A stretch of DNA of 64,000 bases from Jackrogersella multiformis (lineage: Eukaryota; Ascomycota; Sordariomycetes; Xylariales; Hypoxylaceae): NCBI GenBank assembly GCA_902806575.1, contig CADCXD010000009.1, forward strand, positions 2,418,001 to 2,482,000, read 5' to 3'. The notes under the pieces were generated by a model that did not search any database, was not told where the DNA came from, and was given only the letters and a program-made list of their open reading frames with translations. The stretch's first letter is position 1. Every line of letters starts with the position of its first letter. Both the position numbers and the translations under genes were made by a program. Below are positions 24,901 to 37,100 of the stretch, piece by piece.

Positions 24901-27588
24901 CACCCCGCGGAAGCCTCACACCAAGCCCAGACTTCGCATCGCGGCAGCCCCGGACCGCCGGCGAAGAACGAGTCCCGGTATTCCTCGGCACGAGCTATTA
25001 CGCCGCATGGCATCGCATCGGATAAGGGGTGCGGTGGGGCGTGAATCGGTCCTCGCCGGCATGAAGAGGAGGTTGCTGCTCTACTTGCTGCGGTTGGTTA
25101 GTTACCTGCTCATAGCCACATCGTCAACCTTAGTTTACAGGTTAGCGAGGACTTAGAAAGTCGATGTGGAATTTGGCTTTGGCTTTGGCTAGGTAGGGGA
25201 TAGACTTCAAGGCGGAGATCGAAGTTTGGTATGTGGTAGGTTACTTACCTCTAGGTAGATGCCTTGGTATTCGACGTAGCTGATGTTGGGATTGTAGGAA
25301 GGGAACGAGAAGGAGGTCATATTACGGCGACAGTGGTCCTAGCGAGAAAAGGGTATAGGATTGAGTGGTATAGTACCTACGGAGCAAGAAAGGTAGGTAA
25401 AGGGGTATAATAAGCCGCCTAGTCCAAGAAAAATCGACAAAAATACCGCGAGAAAGGCCACGATACGTCGCGGTTATCCAAGCGCCGCTGCGTTTCTTCG
25501 TATCTCCATATAGACATACATGACCAGATTACCCGGGCCGATGCCACCCTACGCTCTTCCTCGCAAACAAAAGCGATCCCAAAAAAGGAAGGCACAGACA
25601 GGACACATGGCAGCATACACAGCACGTCTTCTCGCGTCGCAAAGACGACTGGGCACAGTGAAGGAGTGGCACTTCGCAAGCAGCGCCGCTGGCTGAATTA
25701 CTAAATAACGACCTATGGACCCATCCCACCCCATCCCTTCCTTTCCCTACGCCTACGTACGTACGTACATGCTGGTCCCGTCGTCGCCCGGCTCTGGTCC
25801 TCGCTCCTAGGTATATATATGCAGACTGCCTGCCATATAAACGAGCAAGAGAACTGCCGGCCGATCCGCCCATCCATCTATCCATTCATTTTCATCCCCA
25901 GCCTTCCCTTTCCCGGTCCCGGTCCGTTACACATTAGATCTTAACTAGGTAGGTAGGTAGGTAGGATTAGGATCTATTGGTGATGGTGATTTTACATGGA
26001 AGAAAGTAATAATATGTGATAGTGATGATATTGTTGATGGTGAGACCGAATGGATAGGAAAAATAATATAAAGAAAAATTGATAGATATGATATGAATAA
26101 ATGCTGTCCTTTCTGGCTGGATGTGAATCGAGGTGACCGTCTAAAAAAACCGCTAGCTGCTATAATTACGAGACAGAGACAGGAAATATAGCAAGGAAAT
26201 GTATGAGTTTGTCCGCCGCCTCCCTTGCCTAGTAACATGACGTGATACCGAAACGTGGTTGATTTGTTGGTTGGTTGGTCCCATCAGCCAGAACGTTGAA
26301 AGATGAGAGTCTGAGGCAAGAAAAGAAAAAAACCGACGTAGAGGTATGTGAATGGCCTGACAAATCACACCCTCAGAACGTAACCCCTTTCCTTGTTTCT
26401 CATGCTTGCTCTCTTGCTTGTTGGACTTGCCTCCGTCCCTTATGCCACGTCTCCGACCCTTTCCCTACTCCCCTGCGAAGATTGAAAACCGTTCCAAGTA
26501 CTCCTTCGCTGTTTTCCCTCGCCCATCGCAATGTTGTAATGAATCCACCAAAAAAATAGAAATAAAGAGACCTCTCGAGAAGATACGCCAATCGAATGGG
26601 AGAACGCTGGTCAATGCTAACAAGTCAGGGATGCCGATGCGTGAAGAGGCCATTCCTTTTTTCCCCCCGAGATCAAATGCCGGCCTCACTTCAGATGCTA
26701 GATGCTTTGTGACACCGCCGGTTGCCCTAGTATCCGACCAAATGTACCAAATACCAGCCGGCCTGAGCTCCCAAAGAAACGAAGCATCCAAGTATATGTA
26801 TATATGCTCCTCCGTCCGACACCCAATCCTAGCCCCTTTTTCGCCAAGGATATTTTGGACAACGCAAATGGTATCGCCTTTTGTTTTATTTTTGAATGTA
26901 GATAGGTGTGCCAGATATTCGTCTTTTTCTTTTGACCATGCTGCAGATATAGAACAAGGACCGATAGATAATATAACAACCGATTCGCCCTTCCCTGCCA
27001 GATATGTTTCACCTAAGTACCCGAGTAAGCTCGGCCGACGCGAGGAACCGATGGGTAACAATCAAACTCATACCCACGGAGGGGATTGTATAGAGCGTAC
27101 AAGTCCAGGGATATCGGGAACGGCAGCGTTAAGTGACGGCCACCGTAAATAGAGAAATGCAATGCTGATGGCCCGCTAAAAAGTCAAGTGAAACAAACAC
27201 CAAAAGATGCCTCCTGTGACCAAGTCTTGAGTAGAACACCGAGATGACTCTAAACTCCCAGGCAACTAGCAACCACGCGGTGGTTCGCTGAGGGGAATCA
27301 TTGTGATGAAAATATCGACGCCGACGCTTAAAAAAAAAACCCCATGCACAACCACCATCCCCATTTGCAAATGCAAGTACATATGCAGCCATTAGCCAAG
27401 TTATCCCACACTCGACAATCCAGAGTAAACGCGATGAATGTCGACTGCTTCCTGTCGAGAGGGCGGGTGTCTCGTGAGAACCAGCAGTGCTGCTTGCTCA
27501 ACATTCCCGGTTCGAATGTCTTCCAAAACGCCAGTGATGAATCCCTAAAACATACAAAGCATGCATCTATAGTCGATTCGGCGATCAT
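18938..27588. other. long gene-poor region
   Basis: No gene could be supported in 8.6 kb. The left end should hold the rsr1 promoter and the right end the 3' flank of whi3. TACCTAGGTA-type clusters occur at about 20370-20410, 20610-20680, 20840-20870, 22565-22585, 23155-23172 and 25945-25970. The stretch 24.1-25.1 kb is GC-rich with several open frames and splice-like signals (for example GTGAGG to CTGCAG at about 24565-24610), but no recognisable motif. Long overlapping frames on both strands at 26.4-27.15 kb lack ATG starts at their ends and look fortuitous. A GGCGCT repeat lies at 20509-20528. Confidence 0.5.
20509..20528. repeat. GGCGCT hexanucleotide repeat
   Basis: Three GGCGCT units followed by GG, in a non-coding region. 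This is a simple repeat. Confidence 0.85.
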
Positions 27589-29334
27589 CTATCGCCCCAT
27601 CATGTAAGGTGGAAAAGTCGAAGTGGAACCGTTCATCGCGGGGGAAGAACCGCCAGCCGATAGTGGTCCGCTATATAACGGGCTACTCCATACGTTGCTG
27701 TTAGTACTCGGGAAAGTGGCCGAGGAATACGGAGTGCTCGCGCTACTAAGCACCGTCGACCCGCCATTATAAGCAATGCGACCAAGACCAGGGGGAGCCG
27801 CAAGGCCCGGCGGGGGGCCGTTAGCGCTCGTAAAGCCATTCCCGGGTCCCGCCATCATCCCGTTCATGCCTGCCATAGAGCCTGGGCCAGTCTGACCCGG
27901 AGATTGGCCCGAACGAACGCCCAAGGGATTCTTAGAAAAGCTAAGACGAATGCCTCCTTTGACACTGTTATGAAGAGGCGTGCCGTACAATTCATGGAGG
28001 GCTTTAGTGGCAAACGACACGTCTTCAAACTCGACGAAACACATGGGGCCATTCTGTTTGGTGCGGAAACAGAGGCGCTTGTAGCCTCGCTGCTTAGAGA
28101 ACATAGCTTTGAGCTCCTCCTCGGAAGTGTCGATCGGAAGGTTGCCCACGTAGAGCGTATTGCATGGCGGGTTCTGATCGGCGGGATTCACAGGCGGGAA
28201 GTTGCTATGTCGCTGGTAGTGCTGGTTGCCCATCTGGTAGTTCATCGAGTGACTAGCGCCGTTCATCACGGTCGGGGACATGGTGTTGCCATGCGCGGAT
28301 AGGGGAGTCATACTCGGATGTCCGAATTGGGGTAGCGAGGCTGATCCGTTGGTCGTCGTATTTAAAGATAAGCTGGCCATGCGACTGATGGGTAGCTGCG
28401 GGGCTGTAGCTCTTCGCTGCTGCGTCGAGCCGTTCTCAGCGTAGGCCACGGGATCTTTTAGGAGTTCGCGCGTCTCGTCATCCTCCGCAGTGTCGTGGCT
28501 TATGAGGGTCTTGCCCGAGATGCGCGTGCGCTCAGTAAGGTGGTTACCGATGGGCGACTGCGGCGAGAAGAGACTCTGGTAATGCGCGCTAGATTCGGGG
28601 TTCGGCAGCTCGTTGCCCCCATATATACCATTCATGGGGGGCGATATGTTCTCCAAAGACTGAAAGGCTCCATTGAATCGAGATGATTGACGCGAGGCCG
28701 CCCCCGACGAGGTGGTCGACGAGGGGCCGCTGGATGGAGCCGAAACTGCGGATTCGATTGGGTACCGTCTTGACGCGGTTGGGCTGCCAGATACCATCTC
28801 GACGATCAGCTCGACGTCACTCGAAGTTATAGACTTGCCGTGCAGCATATCTTTAGCCTGCTGTGCCCCGTTAGGAGTCTTAAATCTCACAATCGCGGAC
28901 CGGAACCCCGGATCTTCTGACTGTTCCACGGGCACCATTTCAATATCGATCAACTCCTGCGAGAAGAGAAGCATCAAACGAAGCTTGTCCTCGCTGGTGT
29001 CGGCGGGCAGGCGGCGAATCAAGATTGTTGATATGGAGGAGGGGTTTGTCGCATAAGGCGTGCCAACGGGCATAGAGGTCGCATCGCGGTCGAAAGGGTG
29101 AACAACAGCATTCATAGATAGCGGATACGGCGATTGAGCGGATATACCTGCGGACCTAAAAGGTTGCGATTGAGAGAGGAAACCAGGCGCAGCCATGGTA
29201 ATCTTAGTCTTAGTGGCAGCAGCCGGGGCGTTAGAGAAAGGACTCGCGCGGGTCGACAACAAAGGAGGAGAAAATGTAGAAGATTTCGTTGACGTATTTG
29301 AAACCACACCGAAGGTACTCAAGTCCACGTTCAT
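27589..29334 (-). CDS. whi3: two-RRM RNA-binding protein, Whi3/Scw1 family
   Basis: Whi3 (Scw1 in fission yeast) binds mRNAs such as cyclin transcripts and links cell size, morphogenesis and wall integrity. A single exon of about 581 residues ends at 27589. The frame extends seven codons further upstream, but those open with TTG; the first ATG is at 29332-29334 (MNVDLSTFGVVS), so I choose that start. The N-terminal RRM lies at about 98-178 (TILIRRLPAD ... RSAIVRFKTPNGAQQAKDML). The family-defining C-terminal RRM lies at about 383-470, with RNP2 LYVGNL, RNP1-like GPMCFVEF, and the extension GGIRLSFSKNPLGVR. The linker is Ser/Pro/Asn-rich and the tail Gly/Ser/Pro-rich, consistent with the family's tendency to assemble into granules, although no long polyQ tract is present here. 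The identity is strong. Confidence 0.9.
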   Translation of the reverse strand: MNVDLSTFGVVSNTSTKSSTFSPPLLSTRASPFSNAPAAATKTKITMAAPGFLSQSQPFRSAGISAQSPYPLSMNAVVHPFDRDATSMPVGTPYATNPSSISTILIRRLPADTSEDKLRLMLLFSQELIDIEMVPVEQSEDPGFRSAIVRFKTPNGAQQAKDMLHGKSITSSDVELIVEMVSGSPTASRRYPIESAVSAPSSGPSSTTSSGAASRQSSRFNGAFQSLENISPPMNGIYGGNELPNPESSAHYQSLFSPQSPIGNHLTERTRISGKTLISHDTAEDDETRELLKDPVAYAENGSTQQRRATAPQLPISRMASLSLNTTTNGSASLPQFGHPSMTPLSAHGNTMSPTVMNGASHSMNYQMGNQHYQRHSNFPPVNPADQNPPCNTLYVGNLPIDTSEEELKAMFSKQRGYKRLCFRTKQNGPMCFVEFEDVSFATKALHELYGTPLHNSVKGGIRLSFSKNPLGVRSGQSPGQTGPGSMAGMNGMMAGPGNGFTSANGPPPGLAAPPGLGRIAYNGGSTVLSSASTPYSSATFPSTNSNVWSSPLYSGPLSAGGSSPAMNGSTSTFPPYMMGR

Positions 29335-30100
29335 GCTTAGTGATGATGCATGCAATCAAGTCGCCCTACTAGAGGTACCTAGATGCTGAATATTTAGAGA
29401 CTCTATAACAATACAGACTAGTGACGATCGCGCTGATCGTGGTCGTGGTCGTGGGACAACGGGAAGAATGTCGCAGACTTGTGGCGAGTTGTTGTTTTCT
29501 GGTGGGACTGGGGGGGAGCGGGAGTGCTTTAGGTATTTTTGTTTGGTGCGGCACGATGCGATGGGTTGAATTAAGAACACAAATTGTGGGTGCGCCCCCG
29601 AGTTTGCGACGCGCGGGATGGACGAAAGTTGGAAGATTAGGCGTGTATTACTAGTCGACGCGATTGACAGCTGGATTGCCCAATCTTGGGTTGGGGTGAC
29701 GACGACGACGCGACCTGAGGAAAAATGGAGAACAGTGACGATGTCTGAGAATTGGCGACGCGATAAATAAATAAAAATAGGCGAAACGGAGGAATGCAAG
29801 ATTGTATGTAGGTCGCCTCGAAGACACGTTACTAAAAAATAAAATAAAAGAATGCGTCGGGTTAGATAGGTAGGTAAATAGGTAAGTAGGTAAGTAGGTA
29901 AAAAAAAAGGTAGGTAGGTAATAAAGGTAGATGTAGATAGAGAAGTATTTGGGAATAATAATAATAATGAGTTTTGGGGGTTGGAGAAAGAGACGGTTCT
30001 GGTGCAGATTTAGGTTGGTGGGATGGGGATGGGTATGGGGATGGGGGAAGGAGGGGGGGGGTGTGGGAATGAAAAAAAAAGAACCTTTCAAATCTCTTTT
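29335..30100 (-). promoter_or_regulatory. long pyrimidine-rich leader/promoter of whi3
   Basis: Read on the minus strand, the roughly 750 bases upstream of the whi3 ATG are rich in CT, TTTC and CCC runs and contain TACCTA repeats (plus-strand TAGGTAGG at about 29866-29935). Long pyrimidine-rich leaders are usual for growth-regulatory genes in filamentous fungi. Boundaries and transcription start cannot be read from sequence. The open frames through this stretch start with non-ATG codons, and I do not call them genes. Confidence 0.4.
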
Positions 30101-30417
30101 TTCTTTGGCTCTTGCTTTGTGTTATCGTACTACAGTATGTAGACGGGTTTGTCCTTGCGCAGGGGTAGTAAATACCTACTTTTACCTAGTACTTAGGTGG
30201 AAAGTCAGAAGAACAAAAATAAAATAAATAAATAAATAGATGAAATGAAAATAAAAAGAGGGTTGAAAATTGTTAAGAGTGCAAAAAGGGCTGTTCCTGA
30301 TCTGGCCAGTTAATGGGTTGTGGATGGACGAGGATGAGATGAGATGGTGTCTAGCCCTTGAAATTCCTCGATAGGAAGTGGTAGAATTGTGGATGGGAAC
30401 ATTAAAGAGGTATGGCC

Positions 30418-30455
30418 CATGGGATGTATGGGATGTATGGGATGTATGGGATGGG
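30418..30455. repeat. 9-nt tandem repeat
   Basis: Three to four copies of a GGGATGTAT unit in tandem. In one frame this spells a WDV repeat, but it has no support as coding sequence. Confidence 0.85.
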
Positions 30456-32807
30456 AACGGGCTTAGTGGGTTGAAAGGGTTGACTGGTCACTTTAGAGCC
30501 TGCGAATGGTCAATGGTATTCCTGGATGTTTGGAAGCTACATATCAAGTATTCGTACTTGCTTTAGCTTGTGGTACCTCGTACATACCATATGTATATAT
30601 TTATCTAAGGTTTAAGATATCAATATGTACCTATACTTAAGTACTGCTACTTTGTATAATACCTACCTGCCTACCTAAGTACCTACATAAGATTTGCCTA
30701 GCCGAGCTTTGGTGTTCCTTTAGGCTATAATATACAAGATAGTCTTAATGTTATTTATTCCTCGGAACGTTAAAATGATATTAAAATAATCCAACTGTAA
30801 GGCTTTTAAGAAAACAGTAGATATTATGAAAGCACGCACGACTTATTAGAACTGTTCTTACTTACCTAGGTAGGTAACTAAGCTAAGCTGGAAAGTGACA
30901 ATTGATAGATTTTTACTTAAGAGACAGGTATTTACCTACTTAGGTATTAAAGTAGAATAAAAAACAAGGCTGTATTAATCTGTATTAGTCCTCGTACAGA
31001 TTGTCACTGAATCCTAAACCCAAGATTGATAGGCGACTTTACATAGCAGACCCTCATTTATGGAACTCGGGACAGGTGTACGCTAAAGGAGCACTAAGCG
31101 AGCTACTACACTAAGTACCTAGGTACTACTAACCCGGAGCTCACTTGTACATGGTACCTAAACAGCACCTAGGTACGCGTACTTACGTAGCGTGCACGCC
31201 AACGCCCAGCAGGTACTATGTACATATAAGCAGCTAATTGCCGGGGAACGAAATATGGGTACTACCTATATGGTGTGGCAGTGTCCTTTTAAGCAGGTTT
31301 AAGCTCAACCTTGCTCACACCTAGGTACCAAACTGCAGGTGCTATACTAGGTACTGAGGTACAAGACACAATAAAAGTTAGATGGGATCAAATCCAATGC
31401 GGGTGACGACCGGGGTTAGTTTCTTTTGATGCTTTTAATGTGCTTTAATGAATTGATGACAGGCACCACACATACTAGACCGACCAAACCTTCCTTCCCT
31501 TAGGTACGTACTGTCCCTAGTAATTTACAATTCGATACCCTGCCCTCTCCCCACATGCTCCCATCCATTCCCATTCGCTAATGTCCAATATCGAAATCTG
31601 GGACCAGTGCAGTGGGATGGGAGGAGACGTTTTGTGCTTTTAACGTTGGCTAGCGCGAGATGCAGGCTAAGGCCAAATTGAAAACCCACGGCCACGACAC
31701 GATCGAGATGTAAAATGTATATACCTAGTGTAAGTAGGTAGTGTACCTTTAAGAGCTACGCTGCAATGCCCCCATACCTTCACTTATATAAAGGGACACC
31801 CCTTAAGATAGGTTGGTATGAGTGTGTTTATCCCTGCTAACGCCGACGATTGTTTAAGATGTAAGAAAATCAAGACAAACATTTATCATGTAGGTATCCC
31901 GTCTAGATAAATTATTGTCGAAGCCGAGACATCTCTTTATTAAGGCTGAGGTTTAGGACAAGGTAACAGTTGCTAGATCCTAGAGATACTTAATGAACAT
32001 TAAGTAAAGGAGTTATAGCACTAATAGCCACTTGACTTAGTCACCTACCTGGGTAGGTAAGTACTTGGTATATTGATATCGTGTAACTGATGTTATGTAA
32101 GTGGTAAGAAAACGTGCTTGAGTATTCCACGTTGCTTGTAAGCATATCAAATAGGAATATGCGTTAAGATAATAAATGTCTAGAACATTTTAAAGATGTA
32201 AATCTTATTCTTTGTGGTCCACAAGAGGGAACACCCCTCTTCATCGCTTGTTCCTGTGCCACGATGCGCATGGATTATCGTACCAATTAGAGGGCGGGAG
32301 CGTAAAGTGGCCGGTGTGATGGAATAGAACTGGGGGGGAATACCGAGGTCTAAAAGTTCGGGACATAAATATTCTACCAAAGATCTCTTTTATTATGAGG
32401 GGAAACTAGGTAGTGTAAGATCGATCAAGGTGAGTCAAAATAGGTAGTTGGTGCAAATTGATGAATTGATAAGATAATGAACGCGTGGCCGACTAATTTA
32501 GAGCTAAGGTACCTCCTACATAATGTATGCACCTAGGTAGGCAAAGAAAGACAAGATACTGAGGACTGTTATAGCCGTAAGAGGTACGGGGAACACGGGT
32601 TGCCAAGTATATACCTTCGACACTATAGTAAGAGGTAGGTATTACCGATGAGGTTGAACGATGTCGAATATTTCACCAGTGAAATTGATCTCTTACTTAA
32701 GGCGTCTCTGGTATGGTGTGACACTTTGTTTCTTCTGCCCATGTCCTCGAGATAAGCTGCCAAGTATATCCAGCCTTACAAGAAAGGTATTTATGTTTTT
32801 ACTTACA

Positions 32808-32833
32808 TACCTACCTAGGTACCTAGGTAGGTA
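32808..32833. repeat. perfect 26-nt TACCTAGGTA-type palindrome
   Basis: This is one of the most complete copies of the dispersed motif. Two CCTA units, a central GGTACC, then two TAGG units read the same on both strands over 26 bases. Shorter or imperfect copies occur throughout the intergenic DNA of the window. Confidence 0.9.
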
Positions 32834-34125
32834 CTCAGTAAGTAGGTGTCGTGTTACTAAACGACCCAGCATCGAGGACTCGGGTTGCAACTCCGAACTT
32901 TAGATGGAATAACGAGAGATTTTAATCAAGTAGCTACCCATTAATACTTGGTCCTTAACTTGTAATGGACGTTTGGCTAGAAATAGCTTTATTTTGATTA
33001 TTTATAAGCTGTGTCGGGTCTATCTAAAGGCAGGCTTGTGCCACACAGATCACATAGGTAAATATAAAGAGCATGTTCTCATTAGGTATATCCAGCAAGA
33101 TGTGTGTGTACGTCTGTACGGCCGGCTCCGTTAGGTCAGGTTCGTTACATTTACCAGACCGACCGGTGAACACCAGGCACCAAGGCATCGATAATCGAGG
33201 AGAGAGGGGTGGATCGGACGTCTTTAATTGGTGAAGATGCCTAGATGCCGGGGGTCCTAGCAGCCATGCAGATAGCTACTATGGTAGCCCGATGCTACGT
33301 AAACCTCCCTGCCTGCATACATACCTACACTAGTATATACCTCTGTAGGTAGGCTCATTTCTCATTGGTAAGTCTTGGCTTTCTCGAAAGCGCTCTGGAT
33401 GAACTACCTACCTAGGTAAGTACAAAGGGTTTATAGTACCCAAGTAGGTATTATTATGTATGTACATACCTCCTTAGGTACCGTACGATATTGACTCGCA
33501 TCAGCAGCGATTAAGTGAAACTGGAGCTATTCTCATTGCGTAAATCAACAGATGCCAAAGAAGGTTTTTACTTTGAAGGATCTAAGAGCTTACATTAGCC
33601 GAATCTCGCACAACCTCTCAAAGAACGCGCGGTTAAGTTTTCTTTATTCGTCCTTAACATCCGGGCTCGCTACTAATTTAGAGTTAAAACGGTCAAGGTA
33701 AAGCTCTTTGTGTTTTATGTTTCGTTCGAGTTAATCGAGTAGAAAATAAATGAACGAGATTTTCGGCTGAGTAAGTACCTCTAAGGTAGTATTATATTAA
33801 GAGGTATATATTTACTTAAGTAGGGGTATATTCTTACATAATATGTTAAGTTTTAATAATTTTATTAATATAATTAAGCATTTATAATAAGTGTTATATA
33901 ATGACAATTAATACTTTACTTCTTAAAAATAATATTTAATTTCTTATCTTTAGCTACTTACTTAAATACCTACATATTTATACTCGTTACATACTGTTTA
34001 TTATTCGCATAGATCCTTACTTTGCACCGTAGACCTAGACCATTCGATTAGCCCTTGCCAGCTGGTCAAGGTACTTACTATAAACAGCTTAAGTGGGCAT
34101 AGTACCTACCTAAGCAGCTAAGACA

Positions 34126-34147
34126 CATCCATGGATATCCATGGATG
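34126..34147. repeat. perfect 22-nt palindrome centred on GATATC
   Basis: CATCCATGGAT and its exact reverse complement abut at 34136/34137. It differs in sequence from the TACCTAGGTA family. It sits beside an AT-rich island, with no gene nearby. Confidence 0.9.
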
Positions 34148-37100
34148 GCATGTCCACTTTTCCCGAATTCAATCCCAGTGGCCCACATCGTGCAATGTAC
34201 GATGCACTCGTGCTTCCTAAACACTTTTCAGCCTTAGCGGCTTCGCTCAGAAACGCCATTCCTAGCACTGCTAAGTACCTAGGTACACTCGTACTACCTA
34301 CCTACCTACCTAGGTACGTATCTTTACCCCTCCATTACGAATGATGCTCGGGACGAACTCGAACCTTAACATAGTACATACAAACTTTGTCCATCCATCC
34401 ATACATTCATTCATCCATCTATCGCATCTTATCCTCTTATTTCATCTAACCTTTTTTTTTACTCTTCTTGAATATCGGCGCTAAATAAATAATTAACATA
34501 ACCTAGGTAACCTACGTTTTCTTTATTCTCGGTAGCGAATTCGACTAATCGTACAGCTAATCCGCTAAAACAGCGACGGGGTTAGGAATATGTCGACAAT
34601 CCATGATGCCTAAGTTAGGTAGTTTATGCTCCAAGGCTGCGGGCAAACATATTCATACATTCGGCATGATCTAGCATACTTCAAAACGACCTTTTCGTAT
34701 AGCTTCTTTTATTAACGACTACACTAGTTCGAGCTCCGGTCGATCCGTCGTGGAAAGCTAACCAGGCGAATCACTGATGCTTACCATATCATCTCATCGA
34801 TGGAATCTCCCTTGGCTAAATCTCCCTTTTATTCTTTTACTTACGCGTAAGTGTTACTTTCCCGGGGTTTCATTCCGGAATCTGGACATTTTAGTTGCCC
34901 TCCATTAAAGGTTTTCGGACGCGGCCTCAATTACATATCCGGATATACACGTCTTATGTTCGAGAGCCTCTGAGGTATGATAACTCCTAGGAGCGTTACT
35001 GGCCGCTGCAAACCGGCGCAAATCATAAACCCTTGTAATCCATAATGGATGGTGGACACATCAGCCTCATTATCCGAATGGACGTTGGACGTTGGACGTT
35101 CATCCTGCCTGCTTTGATATGGATTGCTTCTCTCGGCCTTCGTTTCTTGCTGGGTAAGGCGGCTTTATCGTAAAACTACAAGTTGTGTCGCACGACATGT
35201 ACTGTCTATTTGGAAAGACTGTCCACTAACCTAGGTACGAAAGACTCAAGAGAGATTGATATCTCTTGACATCTCGGCTTGCTAGAAAACCACCTAAGTA
35301 ATGGTTGGCTGGTTGCTTTGAGACAATAGATGGAACGGATCCCGATTCGTGCTTCTCCAAACACACTATCGTTGCCTGGACTATAGAACCTTGGCCGTTA
35401 GGTATTATTCACTACCTACCCTACGGATGTAGACTTGAATTTCGAGACCTGTCATCTACCTACAACTTCCCAGCGTGGCACGCCTATATACCTTCATGCA
35501 GGAGAGATGCAACGCAAAATGTGGGCAATACACACACGTCTACGCCCGCACAGATGCATCTCGACTGCTCGAGTAAGCAATATGGAGTCCTCGATGGGTT
35601 TTAATTAATCGAGGCAGTCTAGTTGCATTCGTCAAGCTTGGACCAATGAATTATGCATTCTGCGGGGATTATCTCATTCGTCAAAACGGCAAATGCCCCC
35701 CAGCCTCATGCATGGCGCCATTGAGAGCAGCATGGTGGTCTAAACCCCTTCTACCTATTACAGTCAATTTCGGAGGCACACATGTCTCGTAGGGTGCCTT
35801 GAAACGAACAAAGGGGCCTCCCAATGGGACGACTTTCGCAAGTCTGCATGATTACCTTGCCAACTTTACACACAACTTTGGAATTGTTGTCCTAGGTATG
35901 AATCGATGCTAGAATCATCTAGATGCTGAATATTTAAAGAGTTCTCCCAAAGGTTCGGATACTCGCTGCTGACCGCATGATAATCCCTGTCGAATCTCCA
36001 AGGCAAAGGGCAAAAAGCAAAGAAGAGGCTTTCAGGAAATCCTACCTACACCACCAGACCACCTATAACATGCAAACAACGGAAGCTTCTAATTTGATGC
36101 CGTCCACTGCCGAACCAGGCTGACTGCATCATGGAGTTATCCGATCCACAAATCAGATTTCAATTCTCACGAGGATACAGGGTATTTCCTAGCTTTCAGA
36201 CCTTGGAAGTTGGACTACGCGTGTGCTTATGGGGCCCAAGCTTCTCCCGGCAAGACTGCCTGTTGGCTGAAGAGGCATTCCTCCTGACCAACAAGGCCTG
36301 CAATTTGATCCTCTGGAAGTCCATGGGACTTATCAGCCTTTTCACCAGCGAAATGAGGATACAATTGTGATTGAAACCCGTCTATCGGTCGTCACCGATA
36401 CGCCGATGTGCCGATGCACTGCCCAGCCCTGCCCTGCCCAGCATAGCATAGCACAGCCTAACGACCCCCACGATGTTTCATTGCTAAATGGTGCCCTCTG
36501 AGACCTAAAGTGTCTAGAATTTTTCCAGATCGACGTCTTCCTAGTAAGAGTCCCAATCGGTAACTCGCTCGAGGACACTGGGTACAACCCAACTTTATCA
36601 CCAAAAAGGTCAACAGGACCCAGTGCATTCGCCTCACCGACAGACAGCCTCACTAGAGGGTGATTGACTTGCGTTTTACCTTGGACATCTTCAATGGTTC
36701 CGAATTGGACCACTACCTAGGTAGGTATGAGAACAACCACGGCTTTGCCTTCTCAAACAGGATGTTAAAGCTGCAAAGTCACTTTGAACATGATACCTCA
36801 CATAGTATTCTCAGAAGGGGGTCTAAACTCTCAGTGTGGCATCACTGCCCTCGAATATGGCAAGTCGCGAAGACGCCGGGCGCCCCCTTGCTTAGGCGCA
36901 TGTCCGGGTACTGATACCCGGCTAATGCTAACGAATACTTCTCACTCGCATTACTCCGTACGCGCCTCGGGGGTCTCTCAGCAATCGACTCCCCAAACGG
37001 ATTGACTTGTCGGTCTGGTCGGCGTTCTGCTCGTAACAGTCGTAACTGTCTGTTCTCCATTGCAGGTCCTCATTTCTATCCGTTCGAGGCGTTCGCACAC

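Noticed and set aside
26406..27152. Long open frames on both strands (248 codons + and 198 codons -) downstream of whi3
   Set aside because: The two overlap each other, both begin at non-ATG codons, and neither translation shows any domain. They probably reflect base composition in the whi3 3' flank.
29356..29799. A 147-codon minus-strand frame ending directly before whi3, which could be an upstream ORF
   Set aside because: It starts with TTG and has no early ATG, so it is just leader sequence without stops.
36342..36713. A 123-codon minus-strand frame in the gene desert
   Set aside because: No motif, overlaps plus-strand frames, and no supporting splice or promoter context.
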